Origin: Desulfuromonadaceae bacterium
GTDB taxonomy: Bacteria > Desulfobacterota > Desulfuromonadia > Desulfuromonadales > Syntrophotaleaceae
Assembly (NCBI GenBank): GCA_007134025.1
Contig: SLLR01000030.1
Location: 17,157-81,156, forward strand
Direction of reading: 5' to 3'
Length of the DNA stretch: 64,000 bases
The first letter of the stretch is position 1. Each line of letters begins with the position of its first letter. Under the pieces are notes generated by a model. That model ran no database searches. It worked only from the letters and a program-made list of their open reading frames with translations, and had not been told where the DNA came from. Below are positions 29,991-37,796 of this stretch, in pieces. The translations under genes and the position numbers were made by a program.

Positions 29991-30770
29991 ATGCTCGGTC
30001 TGCTGCGCCATATCTGGACATTGGCAGTTCTGGTTCTGTTCGCCGTTGGTTGCACTGCTTCTAGTGGAGTTTATCATACCGTCGAGCGGGGTCAGACCCT
30101 GTATCGCATTGGCCAGGTCTATGGTGTGGGCGTCGACCAACTGGCCCGGGTCAACCGGTTGCAAGATCGTTCCCAGCTCCAGGTCGGTCAAAAGTTGTTC
30201 GTACCCGGTGCCAGTGCCGTCCGTCCGGTACCTTCCAGTGTCGCCACCGTTAACCGGACTGCTCCTGCACCTCGTCCCCGACAAGCCGCCGCTTCTGCTG
30301 CACCGGCCCGCGCTGCCCAACAAAAGCCTTCGGCCGCATCGCCGGAGTCACAGCTGTCATCGGCACCTAGTCCGCACTCCGTAGCGGCACCCGCCGCCAG
30401 GGGGGACTTCATCTGGCCGGTGCGGGGCTCCGTTGTCAAGCAATTCGCAAAGAACGGCGATCAGGCCAATAAAGGAATAGAAATTGCCGTTGCCGACGGG
30501 TCCACCGTTGTGGCTTCTGCCGCCGGCAAGGTCACCTACAGCGGCGACGGCATCAAGGGCTATGGCAACCTGATTATTCTTCGGCATGACAATACCTTCT
30601 TTACCGTGTATGGGTTTAATAAAAAAAACCTCGTACAATCAGGGAGCTTTGTAAGCCAGGGGCAAAGCATCGCGCTGGCGGGTCAGCCGCCTGCCGGCGG
30701 TTCGGCCAGACTTCATTTTGAAATTCGTCGGGGTCGTGAGGCGGTGAATCCTCTGGGCCTGCTTCCTTGA
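29991..30770 (+). CDS. nlpD: NlpD-like lipoprotein: LysM plus degenerate LytM (M23) domain
   Basis: 259 residues. Signal with lipobox AVGC (Cys at about 21), a LysM domain at about 28-73 (YHTVERGQTLYRIGQVYGV), a Pro/Ala-rich linker, and a C-terminal M23 fold (about 140-259). The zinc ligands are lost: the HxxxD site reads NKGIEIA and the HxH site reads ARLHFE. NlpD and EnvC of enterobacteria are likewise inactive and serve as activators of peptidoglycan amidases; the same role is inferred. It lies between the DedA-like gene and rpoS, as in many proteobacteria. Confidence 0.88.
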   Translation: MLGLLRHIWTLAVLVLFAVGCTASSGVYHTVERGQTLYRIGQVYGVGVDQLARVNRLQDRSQLQVGQKLFVPGASAVRPVPSSVATVNRTAPAPRPRQAAASAAPARAAQQKPSAASPESQLSSAPSPHSVAAPAARGDFIWPVRGSVVKQFAKNGDQANKGIEIAVADGSTVVASAAGKVTYSGDGIKGYGNLIILRHDNTFFTVYGFNKKNLVQSGSFVSQGQSIALAGQPPAGGSARLHFEIRRGREAVNPLGLLP

Positions 30771-30774
30771 AGTT

Positions 30775-30926
30775 TGATGGCGTCGCAAAAAGTCCGTTTT
30801 ACGGCGTTACGGTGTTTTTTCGGGACCTCGACATACCCTGTGTATGACTTCGCCCCTGAAAAAACACCAGTTCTTGCGGGACGAAATTTTTGCTTAGCCA
30901 TCTTATGAGTTTTTGCGAGAGCATCA
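30775..30926. repeat. 152-bp palindromic MITE/REP-like element in the nlpD-rpoS gap
   Basis: The ends TGATGGCGTCGCAAAAAGTC (30775-30794) and GAGTTTTTGCGAGAGCATCA (30907-30926) are inverted repeats matching at 16 of 20 positions. Inside, GGTGTTTTTTCGGG faces CCCCTGAAAAAACACC, and CATAC/GTATG forms the tip. It has no coding capacity. An 18-base part (TGGCGTCGCAAAAAGTCC) recurs inverted at 36082-36099, so this is a dispersed repeat. As RNA it would fold into one long hairpin upstream of rpoS. Confidence 0.8.
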
Positions 30927-30971
30927 AGCTCGGCAAGTTGAGATTTTTCTACCAGAAGGGGTAAACAGATC

Positions 30972-31928
30972 ATGGCGGACATCAATGAAGAAGCTTTTCT
31001 GGAAGAGGCGGATGGCGATGAGAATGAAGATGAGAATTCCGAGGAGGAAAAGCAGGTATCCGAAGAGGAAAGGTCCTCGGGTGACGATGCCATCAAGTTG
31101 TACCTGAAGGAAATTCAGAAAACCCGTTTGCTCACTGCCGAGGAAGAAAAAGCTCTGGCCCGCCGTATTGCTTCCGGCGATCAGGCGGCACGGGATCACA
31201 TGATTGAGTCAAACCTGCGTCTGGTCGTTAAGATTGCCAAACGCTACATGAATCGGGGCCTGCCCTTTCTTGACCTCATCGAAGAGGGCAACATGGGGCT
31301 TATTAAAGCGGTCGAGCGTTTTAAGCTGAGCAAGGAATGCCGTTTTTCCACTTATGCGACCTGGTGGATACGCCAGTCCATCGAGCGGGCCCTGGTGAAC
31401 CAGAGCCGCACCATTCGACTTCCGGTTCATGTCTCCGACGATATCAACAAATTCATCAAAATCAGCCGGGAACTGGTTCACCGCCTCAATCGCGAACCTC
31501 AGGCCGAAGAGATTGCCGAGGCCATGGGTGTCGAGACGGCCTATATACGTCGCCTGATGGTGCTGGTGAAAAAGACCTATTCCATTGAACACCCCATGGG
31601 AGAAAATCGCGATTACAGCCTCATCGACACAATTGAAGACGTCAATGCCGACGATCCTTCGGTGTTTCTGGAAGATTTGGATAAATACGCTCATATCTGC
31701 CGGTGGCTCGAAGCCCTTTCGGAAAGTGAAAGGGAAATACTGACCCTGCGCTTCGGTCTTGACGATCGAGAACCACAAACCCTCGATACGATTGGTCAGA
31801 AATTCGGAGTGACACGGGAAAGAATCCGCCAGATCGAGGCGAAAAGCCTCGATAAGCTGCGCCGGATCATGGAAGATTCCGAGGCCAGCGGCCTTGCCGT
31901 TATGGAGAAGGATCGAAAGGGACGTTGA
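30972..31928 (+). CDS. rpoS: RNA polymerase sigma factor RpoS
   Basis: 318 residues. After an acidic N-terminus (EEADGDENEDENSEEE) come sigma-70 regions: 1.2 (DDAIKLYLKEIQKTRLLTAEEE), 2 (LRLVVKIAKRYMNRGLPFLDLIEEGNMGL, YATWWIRQSI), 3, and 4 (LDTIGQKFGVTRERIRQIEAK). The lack of a long region 1.1 and the nlpD-rpoS location identify it as the stationary-phase/stress sigma factor. SD is GAAGGGG before ATG at 30972. The MITE-like hairpin 45 bases upstream lies in its likely leader. Confidence 0.93.
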   Translation: MADINEEAFLEEADGDENEDENSEEEKQVSEEERSSGDDAIKLYLKEIQKTRLLTAEEEKALARRIASGDQAARDHMIESNLRLVVKIAKRYMNRGLPFLDLIEEGNMGLIKAVERFKLSKECRFSTYATWWIRQSIERALVNQSRTIRLPVHVSDDINKFIKISRELVHRLNREPQAEEIAEAMGVETAYIRRLMVLVKKTYSIEHPMGENRDYSLIDTIEDVNADDPSVFLEDLDKYAHICRWLEALSESEREILTLRFGLDDREPQTLDTIGQKFGVTRERIRQIEAKSLDKLRRIMEDSEASGLAVMEKDRKGR

Positions 31929-31987
31929 TGAGGTCGGGTTGACAGCTTTAAAGGCTGCACTCTTTTCATCGGAAGGATGAGTCAAAC

Positions 31988-32503
31988 ATGGACGATCTGA
32001 AAAAAGTCATCCGAGACATTCACGACTTCCCCCAAAAAGGGGTTGTGTTTAAGGACATCACCACGCTGCTGGCCGATGCCAAGAGTTTTCACCGTATGGT
32101 GGACCTTCTTGCGCATCGTTATCTTGACAAAAAAATTGACCAGGTCGTCGGTGTTGAAGCCCGCGGCTTTATCCTCGGCGCGGCGCTGGCTTACAAACTG
32201 GGGACCGGCATCACCCTGGTGCGAAAACCCGGCAAGCTGCCCTATAAAACCGTTCGTAAAAGCTACGAACTCGAGTATGGAACCGACACCCTTGAAATTC
32301 ACCAGGACGCTTTCAATAAAGGGGCACGGGTCATTATCGCCGACGATCTCCTCGCCACCGGTGGTACTGTGTCCACGGTTGTGGAATTGGTAGAAGAAAT
32401 CGGGGCCGAGGTGATCGAATGCGCCTTTCTGGTGGAACTGGAATTTCTGAAAGGCAGGGAGCGTTTGCCGCAAGGTAAAGTTTTCAGCCTTCTGCAATTT
32501 TGA
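31988..32503 (+). CDS. apt: Adenine phosphoribosyltransferase
   Basis: Salvages adenine to AMP with PRPP. 171 residues: [18 protein letters not shown] at the N-terminus, [18 protein letters not shown], and the PRPP loop [17 protein letters not shown] at about 117-133. Normal length. It follows rpoS by 59 bases with GGAAGGATGAG before the ATG. Confidence 0.96.
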   Translation: MDDLKKVIRDIHDFPQKGVVFKDITTLLADAKSFHRMVDLLAHRYLDKKIDQVVGVEARGFILGAALAYKLGTGITLVRKPGKLPYKTVRKSYELEYGTDTLEIHQDAFNKGARVIIADDLLATGGTVSTVVELVEEIGAEVIECAFLVELEFLKGRERLPQGKVFSLLQF

Positions 32504-32582
32504 AACTCGCTGCAATGAGTCGCTGACAATTTCGATCCGACGACATGGCCTGATGCAACCAGTGGCGCCACCGGCAAAGCCC

Positions 32583-32611
32583 TTGTCAAGCCCTTCGGCA
32601 TGCGCTATAAA
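32583..32611 (+). promoter_or_regulatory. Promoter for tRNA-Arg
   Basis: TTGTCA at 32583-32588, 17 bases, TATAAA at 32606-32611, ending 10 bases before the tRNA. Confidence 0.75.
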
Positions 32612-32620
32612 AACACCTCT

Positions 32621-32697
32621 GGCCCCGTAGCTCAGCTGGATAGAGCAACCGCCTCCTAAGCGGTAGGTCGTGCGTTCGAATCGCGCCGGGGCCGCCA
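32621..32697 (+). tRNA. tRNA-Arg (anticodon CCT)
   Basis: Acceptor GGCCCCG/CGGGGCC, D arm GCTC...GAGC, anticodon stem ACCGC/GCGGT with loop CTCCTAA (anticodon CCT, reads AGG), T arm GTGCG TTCGAAT CGCGC with one G-T pair, discriminator G and encoded CCA to 32697. The sequence just after holds half of a typical tRNA terminator (AAAGCAGGTACTTGCAAGG) with no matching second half nearby, and the following 3.4 kb is a decayed accessory patch, so this tRNA was probably an integration site. Confidence 0.96.
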
Positions 32698-32769
32698 ATA
32701 AAAGCAGGTACTTGCAAGGTTTTAATGCTTCAAGTCTCTTTTGTATTTCTAAAATCTCTACCACTTGCT

Positions 32770-32997
32770 CTACCACTTTTGCGCATAAAAAACTTGTTCA
32801 AGCGTCCTGGATATCCTGTCCTCCTCTCGAAAGTCCACTTCCTCATAAGGTTTGAGAATCCCGTGCTCCCGGGCGAACTCCACCATCGTCACCTTGTCAT
32901 GAAAGCCAGGGCAGCAAATATTGTTGTAAATGTCCGCCCCGTAATATGATCCCAGGTATTCTGCATACGGCCTGAATCGATTTTTTATTAGTCGTTC
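32770..32997 (-). pseudogene. Headless 75-codon coding remnant, family not recognised
   Basis: On the minus strand an open frame without any start near its 5' end encodes a natural-looking segment: RPYAEYLGSYYGADIYNN, CCPGFHDKVTMVEFAREHG, ILKPYEEVDFREEDRISR, ending FYAQKW-stop. Upstream it runs into an in-frame TAG (33000-32998) and then the IS3-type transposase tail on the other strand. I read it as the 3' end of a gene truncated by the insertion. It could also be chance, as I know no family for it. Confidence 0.3.
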
Positions 32998-33027
32998 CTA
33001 AAAAACTCGAAATAGCATCTTTAGCGG

Positions 33028-33144
33028 GCGATCACCGAGTTCATCGAGATCTGTTAAAACCGCCAAAAGCGCCAGGCGCGGCTAGATTATCTTTCGCCAG
33101 TTGCTTACGAACAGAAATATTTCAAAGAGCTAAGTGCAGCGTAG
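33028..33144 (+). pseudogene. C-terminal remnant of an IS3-family transposase (OrfB)
   Basis: Frame: AITEFIEIC-stop-NRQKRQARLDYLSPVAYEQ, then KYFKELSAA-stop. The stretch NRQKRQARLDYLSPVAYEQ is the usual C-terminal end of IS3-group transposases (…YNxxRRHxxLGYLSPxxYE). An in-frame TAA (33055-33057) replaces the conserved Tyr before Asn, and everything upstream of about 33028 is gone. No terminal inverted repeat or target duplication could be paired, because only the 3' end survives. Confidence 0.75.
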
Positions 33145-33452
33145 TGGTTTGGTGTTTGCTATTGACGACAGACCCCAAAGCTCCTTTTCGACGCTGGAAA
33201 GCCCAAGGCTATTGAGTAAGGATGTCCCCGGAACTCCGGAGGAGCATGAGAAGCCGTTGGTCTTGGTTTAGCAGAGGATAGGGGCCGGGTCTGCTTTTTT
33301 GTGAAAAGGCAGGCGGATATGGTGGTGCATGCTCTTTCGCCGGTCACCGGTGCAAAATGTGGGCGTTTTTCGGAATCCGGCCGCTTTTGCGCCAGGTTTT
33401 TTTGTTGACAAGCTGGCCGGCAACCGCCATTACTAAAAATAGTAGGTTTTGA

Positions 33453-33996
33453 GTGGCAAATTGCACGGGGTTGTCGTTGATGCCCCGTTTTTTTGCCAGG
33501 GCGACCGAAAGGGATTACCTATCATCAAGTGGCAGGCCCAACCAGTATTTTGATAACCGGATGGATGCGGCGGCGGAGTTATTCAACAGAAATATCATCA
33601 GTCGAATCATTGTCAGCGGTGATAACAGTAGCAGATATTACAATGAACCGCTGGATATGCGTAATGCGCTTATTCAGCAAAGTGTTCCCGCCAACAGAAT
33701 ACACATGGATTATGCCGGGTTCAGAACCCTGGATTCGGTTGTTCGGACAAAAGAAATTTTCGGACAGGACAAGATAATTGTCATATCTCAGAAATTTCAT
33801 AATGAACGTGCGGTGTTTATTACCAGGAAAAAGAGTATTGATGCACAGGGATTCAATGCCGCTGATGTCACTGAAAACAAACGTCTCAAAACACGATTGC
33901 GCGAAATAGGCTCTTGCAATAAAATCCACAGTGGAAGTTGTTTTTGGTGTGCAACCAAAATTTCTTCGTGAATCCATTGATATCAACGAAGAATGA
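33453..33996 (+). pseudogene. Frameshifted SanA/YdcF-like (DUF218) gene remnant
   Basis: The central part is well kept: GRPNQYFDNRMDAAAELFN, SRIIVSGDNSSRYYNEPLDM, VPANRIHMDYAGFRTLDSVV, and VISQKFHNERAVFI are typical of SanA/YdcF proteins, membrane-anchored enzymes of the DUF218 fold tied to envelope barrier function. The frame breaks near 33909: with one G fewer in GGCTC the reading continues as REIALAIKSTVEVVFGVQPK, then FLRESIDINEE and TGA at 33994-33996. The N-terminal anchor and the first strand before GRPN are also missing or scrambled. A real gene here would be about 210 residues. Confidence 0.75.
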
Positions 33997-34029
33997 AAGC
34001 TCTCGAAAACAGACCTGGACGGAAAAATA

Positions 34030-34043
34030 AGTTTACGTAAACT
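34030..34043. promoter_or_regulatory. 14-bp perfect palindrome upstream of the cupin gene
   Basis: AGTTTACGTAAACT is a perfect palindrome, ending 29 bases before the ATG at 34073. The position suits an operator for a dimeric regulator; which one is unknown. Confidence 0.35.
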
Positions 34044-34072
34044 GAAAACATTTATCGCAAAGGAGATAACCA

Positions 34073-34579
34073 ATGAAAAAAATACTTGCATTTGTACTAG
34101 CCATAACACTTGTTTCACTCGGTTTATCGATGGCATCAAGCCATGGAGACGCTGAAAAGGAGGAAATCAAAGACTATGGCAAACAACCCTGGGTGGTTGA
34201 TATTGAAGAGCTGACGAAAAACAATCAGAACTTCCGAACTGCCATGTGGACCGGCCAATATCTTCAGATGACGGTTATGTCCATTCCTGTCGGTGGTGAG
34301 ATCGGTCTTGAAGTGCATACTAACGAAGATCAGTTTATGCGGGTTGAAGAAGGAAAAGCCCGGGTTGTCATGGGGCCGGCCAAAGATAATTTGACGTTTG
34401 ATAAAAACGTTTCTGATGACTGGGCAATATTCATTCCTGCGGGTGTCTGGCACAATGTTATGAATACGGGCGAGAAGCCATTGAAAGTGTATACCATTTA
34501 CTCACCGCCCGAACATCCCGCGGGAACTGTGCATAAAACCTTTGAGGAATCCGAAGCTGATCATCACCATCATCATTAA
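34073..34579 (+). CDS. Exported cupin-domain protein with His-rich tail
   Basis: 168 residues. Signal peptide: Lys-Lys then a hydrophobic core ILAFVLAITLVSLGLSMA, cleavage near residue 22. The mature part is a single cupin barrel: the first motif is around GLEVHTNEDQFMRVEEGKARVVMG (metal ligands His, Glu) and the second is FIPAGVWHNVMNTGEKPLKVY. The last residues are EADHHHHH, which may bind metal and appear natural, being in frame with ordinary codons. AGGAG precedes the ATG. Cupins of this sort are often isomerase- or metal-binding proteins; no substrate can be named. It lies intact inside the decayed patch. Confidence 0.8.
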   Translation: MKKILAFVLAITLVSLGLSMASSHGDAEKEEIKDYGKQPWVVDIEELTKNNQNFRTAMWTGQYLQMTVMSIPVGGEIGLEVHTNEDQFMRVEEGKARVVMGPAKDNLTFDKNVSDDWAIFIPAGVWHNVMNTGEKPLKVYTIYSPPEHPAGTVHKTFEESEADHHHHH

Positions 34580-34610
34580 GCATTCCGGAATAACCTGCAG
34601 ACTGGCAGGC

Positions 34611-35201
34611 TTAAGGAGAGGTCGTCGCCGCATTCGTGATATCGGCGTTCTGGCGCTTTGAGTCCTTGCTTTTGTAACCCTGTCGAACCTCAAAGACCGT
34701 TCCTTCAAGCGTGGAAAATACCTTGGGATTTACGCCGACCTCGTCTGCGGACTTTCTCATCCATTCATGGAATTGATCCCGCTTGCTCTTGTCGGGGATT
34801 CGATCCAGCGGCACCCTGCCATCAAGGTAGAGGGTGCGCTTCTTGCCTGTCGGCAGCAATACATCATAGGACCACGTCACGTCTTCATCCGAAAGGCCCA
34901 ACGAATCTCGCAGGATAGTTCTGAAGAGCTTTTCACATCCGATTCCGGTTTTACGGTAGACACTCGTCATGCCACCAGCCGCATTATGAGCGGCACACAT
35001 CATTGGGTGGTCCAGCTCGAACCAGCTGTAAAACGGGTCCGCCTGATACAGTGCCTGGAACTGCTCTAAAGTCAGGCCGCCTCCCTTGTTGCCCTGGCCG
35101 AATTTCGGTTTGTACTTCGCGCACACACGAATCGGCTCTAGAGCGAGGTCAAGATAGGCCGCGTCATTCTGTCTCAGGCGAGTTATCCTTCTTGTTGTCA
35201 T
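34611..35201 (-). CDS. Unrecognised protein, possible truncated restriction-type nuclease
   Basis: 196 residues, no signal or membrane segment. I cannot assign a family with certainty. Notable segments are KPKFGQGNKGGGLTLEQFQ, FYSWFELDHPMMCAAHNAAG, RTILRDSLGLSDEDVTWSY, and near the end FEVRQGYKSKDSKRQNADI. The last has an acidic-x-basic spacing (E-V-R-Q-G-Y-K) that would suit the core of a PD-(D/E)xK nuclease, and the chain ends only about 8 residues later, which suggests that the C-terminus is cut off. The neighbouring broken gene on the same strand and the island context fit a remnant of a restriction or other defence locus. All of this is inference. Confidence 0.4.
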   Translation of the reverse strand: MTTRRITRLRQNDAAYLDLALEPIRVCAKYKPKFGQGNKGGGLTLEQFQALYQADPFYSWFELDHPMMCAAHNAAGGMTSVYRKTGIGCEKLFRTILRDSLGLSDEDVTWSYDVLLPTGKKRTLYLDGRVPLDRIPDKSKRDQFHEWMRKSADEVGVNPKVFSTLEGTVFEVRQGYKSKDSKRQNADITNAATTSP

Positions 35202-35289
35202 CTAGCTTCAAGCCTTCCATTGGTGTCGTAACGGCTAACCTCGCTTTTCAGCGGGCGCGGCTTTTTGCGATCCGCTGCAAAAGCCTTGA

Positions 35290-35838
35290 TAGCTTCGTGT
35301 CTGCCAAAGCACGAAGTCAATTTTTTTTATATCGGTGATCTGATCGCGCTGGTCTATCAATTAGTCAAAGACCTCAATCATTAACTTGTCTTCAGGGGAT
35401 TCAATACGCTTGCTGTACCATGTGCGAATCCCTTTAAAGATGATTTTCGCTCTCACCATTCTTATTCGGTGAGGAATACGCTGGGGCTTTTTGTCCTGTG
35501 TTTTTGATTACATAATGGTCCCAAACGGGTTCATTCGGATCAAGAGTTGCTGATAGTTTGCTTGAAAACGATGGTTCGTAGCGGCCAAGAATAGCATGCA
35601 AGTGGTCAAGAGTCTCTTCGAACCGAGGAGATACTTCTTTCCCTCTTTCCATAAACGATTAATACTCTGAATACCAATCTCTAGGACGCTGCCTGATGCG
35701 GTAGAAGTGATTAAAGCGTTTCTGGATTATTTTATGAGTGCCTACATCGACAGCCGGAAGCATCGACATTATTTCCAGGTACTGACCGATGCCCTCACGT
35801 ACTTTCTCGATTGCAGCAACAAAATCATCCTTTTGCAT
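35290..35838 (-). pseudogene. Broken gene of about 180 codons with three lesions, function unknown
   Basis: Starts at ATG 35838 with TTGGAG seven bases upstream and reads MQKDDFVAAIEKVREGIGQY, through HFYRIRQRPRDWYSEY, to an in-frame TAA (35661-35659). The same frame goes on: SFMERGKEVSPRFEETLDHL, LGRYEPSFSSKLSATLDPN, VWDHYVIKNTGQKAPAYSS. Near 35455-35470 the sense shifts to another frame: IRMVRAKIIFKGIRTWYSKR, IESPEDKLMIEVFD, then TAA (35363-35361), then the same frame again with DQITDIKKIDFVLWQTR. So two stops and one frameshift interrupt one gene. It points toward the nuclease-like gene at 34611-35201 and may have formed an operon with it. Confidence 0.65.
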
Positions 35839-36081
35839 CGGGATTCTCCAAGGCTATCGGGGGTGGCCCTTGAGCCGGGCCCCGCAGGGGCATCTGGTTG
35901 CCTTGGTGCGTGGGTAGTTCCCCGGGTTTTGGATTTATGGTATAAGGCGGTAACCAGTATTCGGGAAAAGAACCCTGAGGGCTGAAATCCCATTCCAACC
36001 TGCGAAGCAAAGCATTTTTCATTTCGTGGAGGCGCACGCGTCAGGTCAGGGTCGTGGAAAGTCGCTCATACGTTGTTGGGT

Positions 36082-36099
36082 GGACTTTTTGCGACGCCA
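36082..36099. repeat. Second copy (inverted) of the 18-bp repeat core, next to ftsE
   Basis: GGACTTTTTGCGACGCCA is the exact reverse complement of 30778-30795, the left end of the MITE-like element. It lies 20 bases before the ftsE ATG. Only the end of the element is present here. Confidence 0.75.
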
Positions 36100-36118
36100 G
36101 CGAAAAAGGTTACCGGTC

Positions 36119-36787
36119 ATGATTCAGCTTTACAACGTTTGCAAGACCTACCAAAAGGACGCTGCATCCGCTCTTCACAATTTGAACCTGAAGATTGCCA
36201 AGGGGGATTTTGTTTATATCACCGGTCCGTCCGGTGCCGGCAAATCGACGCTTCTGAAGCTACTTTATTGTGCCGAAAAGCCGAACCGGGGTCAGATTCT
36301 GGTCAATGGAAAAAATATTACCCGCATGGGCAGCTCACATGTTCCGCAACTGCGTCGACATACGGGCATTGTCTTTCAGGATTTCAAATTGCTTGAAAGT
36401 CGGACGCTGTTTGAAAACGTGGCGTTCCCATTGGAGGTTCAGGGTAAAAAGCGGTTCGAAATCAGCAACAAGGTCTATCAGACGCTGAAGCACGTCGGTC
36501 TGCACGGAAAACTGCACAAATACCCTCTGCAGCTGTCGGGAGGAGAGCAGCAGAGGGTGGCGATTGCCCGGGCTCTGGTCGTCGATCCCCTGATTCTGCT
36601 GGCCGATGAACCCACCGGCAACCTTGATCTGGAAGTCACCCTGGAAATCTTTGAACTGTTCAAGAAGGCCAACGCTCGAGGCACCACGGTCCTTCTGGCC
36701 ACCCACGATCAGGAGCTGATACGGCGATTTCCACGCCGCGCCATTGCTCTGGAAAACGGTCAGCTGGTCTATGATCACACACCCTAG
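36119..36787 (+). CDS. ftsE: Cell division ATP-binding protein FtsE
   Basis: ABC ATPase of the FtsEX complex, which at the septum drives activators of peptidoglycan hydrolases. 222 residues from ATG at 36119 (MIQLYNVCKTYQKDA): Walker A GPSGAGKST at about 36-44, Q-loop FQDFKLL, signature LSGGEQQRVAIARAL, Walker B ILLADEPTGNLD, H-loop ATHD. The 31 upstream in-frame codons cross the repeat remnant and are not FtsE-like. ftsX follows after 100 bases. Confidence 0.95.
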   Translation: MIQLYNVCKTYQKDAASALHNLNLKIAKGDFVYITGPSGAGKSTLLKLLYCAEKPNRGQILVNGKNITRMGSSHVPQLRRHTGIVFQDFKLLESRTLFENVAFPLEVQGKKRFEISNKVYQTLKHVGLHGKLHKYPLQLSGGEQQRVAIARALVVDPLILLADEPTGNLDLEVTLEIFELFKKANARGTTVLLATHDQELIRRFPRRAIALENGQLVYDHTP

Positions 36788-36887
36788 CCAGCGCATGGAT
36801 AGTTGGACAGGCTCCTGGCAGCCGTCAATCATTGGCGGCGTTACCGGGACAGAGCCTGCACTGCCGCGAAAAGATTGAGGAGGTATC

Positions 36888-37784
36888 GTGCTCGATCCGC
36901 TGATTTATCTGTTTCGCCGGGTTTTCCGTAATATTCGGCAGAGTCCGGTGTTGTGCAGCGCCGCTGTCGGCACGGTGGCGGTGGCTCTCACCATTCTCGC
37001 TTTTTTTTCCCTGATTGTTATCAACGTACAATCCCTGGCGGCGCACTGGAGCGAAGAAATTCAAATTGTTGCGTATCTGGAACGAGAGCCTTCCCCGGCC
37101 CGTCTCAAGCAATGGCGGGCCAGCATCGAAGAGATGCCCGAAGTGGCGGCGGTGCTTTATGTCGATCAGCAGGAAGCGTTGCGTCGGTTCAAGAGTCGCC
37201 TCGGTTCCGATTCGGACCTTTTGGAGGGCTTCGGGGCGGAGATTCTTCCCGCATCGCTGGAGATTTCGCTGCGCGAGCAGTACCGCACCCGTGAATCGGC
37301 GGAAACGGTGGTAGGAAGGCTTCGTCACAATCCGGAACTGGCGGAATTCAACTACGGCCAGGACTGGCTGGAGCGGTTCGAGGCCTTTCTGGAACTGCTG
37401 CGTTTTGGGGCTGTGGTGTTGGGAATTTTTCTGCTGTTCGCGGCGCTTTTTATCGTGGCCAATACCATCAAGCTGACCCTTTACGCCCGCCGCGACGAGC
37501 TGGAAATCATGGCCCTGGTAGGGGCGACTTCCTGGTTCATAAAAATCCCCTTTCTCCTGGAGGGGGCTTTGCAGGGAGCTCTGGGGGCTCTTTTAGCCCT
37601 GATAGGAGCACTGGCTCTGTTTCAGCTTTTTCTGCGTCAGGGACTGGTAGCGCTGTTGTCTGTTTCCGGTGGCGACCAGGTTGTCTTTCTTGTCTGGCAG
37701 CAGCAGTTGATGCTGGTGTGCACCGGGATTCTGCTGGGCCTTGTCGGCAGTGTACTGTCGTTGCGAAAATTTGTGCGTATCTAG
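36888..37784 (+). CDS. ftsX: Cell division protein FtsX
   Basis: Membrane partner of FtsE, 298 residues. An N-terminal membrane segment (about 22-45), a periplasmic loop (about 46-165, with the FtsX pattern IQIVAYLEREPSPARLKQW) and three further membrane segments (about 172-195, 222-245, 270-290). GTG start at 36888 with GAGGAGGT four bases before. The next gene, an EnvC-like protein, follows after 12 bases, the arrangement expected for FtsEX acting through a periplasmic coiled-coil activator. Confidence 0.93.
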   Translation: MLDPLIYLFRRVFRNIRQSPVLCSAAVGTVAVALTILAFFSLIVINVQSLAAHWSEEIQIVAYLEREPSPARLKQWRASIEEMPEVAAVLYVDQQEALRRFKSRLGSDSDLLEGFGAEILPASLEISLREQYRTRESAETVVGRLRHNPELAEFNYGQDWLERFEAFLELLRFGAVVLGIFLLFAALFIVANTIKLTLYARRDELEIMALVGATSWFIKIPFLLEGALQGALGALLALIGALALFQLFLRQGLVALLSVSGGDQVVFLVWQQQLMLVCTGILLGLVGSVLSLRKFVRI

Positions 37785-37796
37785 AAGGGATATCTC

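Noticed and set aside
31982..32776. Minus-strand 264-codon frame across tRNA-Arg and apt
   Set aside because: It is antisense to apt and the tRNA; the LLAAPARFERTTYRLGGG part is tRNA antisense.
34565..34579. His run of the cupin as an engineered tag
   Set aside because: Five His after EAD with ordinary genomic context and a normal stop; such tails occur in natural metal-binding proteins.
35293..35316. Terminator-like hairpin CTTCGTG/CACGAAG followed by a T run
   Set aside because: It lies inside the reconstructed coding frame of the broken gene (encoding KKIDFVLWQTR on the minus strand), so the symmetry and T run are coding sequence by chance.
35825..36037. Minus-strand open frame of 70 codons upstream of the broken gene
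   Set aside because: Pro-rich sequence with no family, overlaps the broken gene start by 14 bases in another frame, and has no clear SD; kept out for lack of support.
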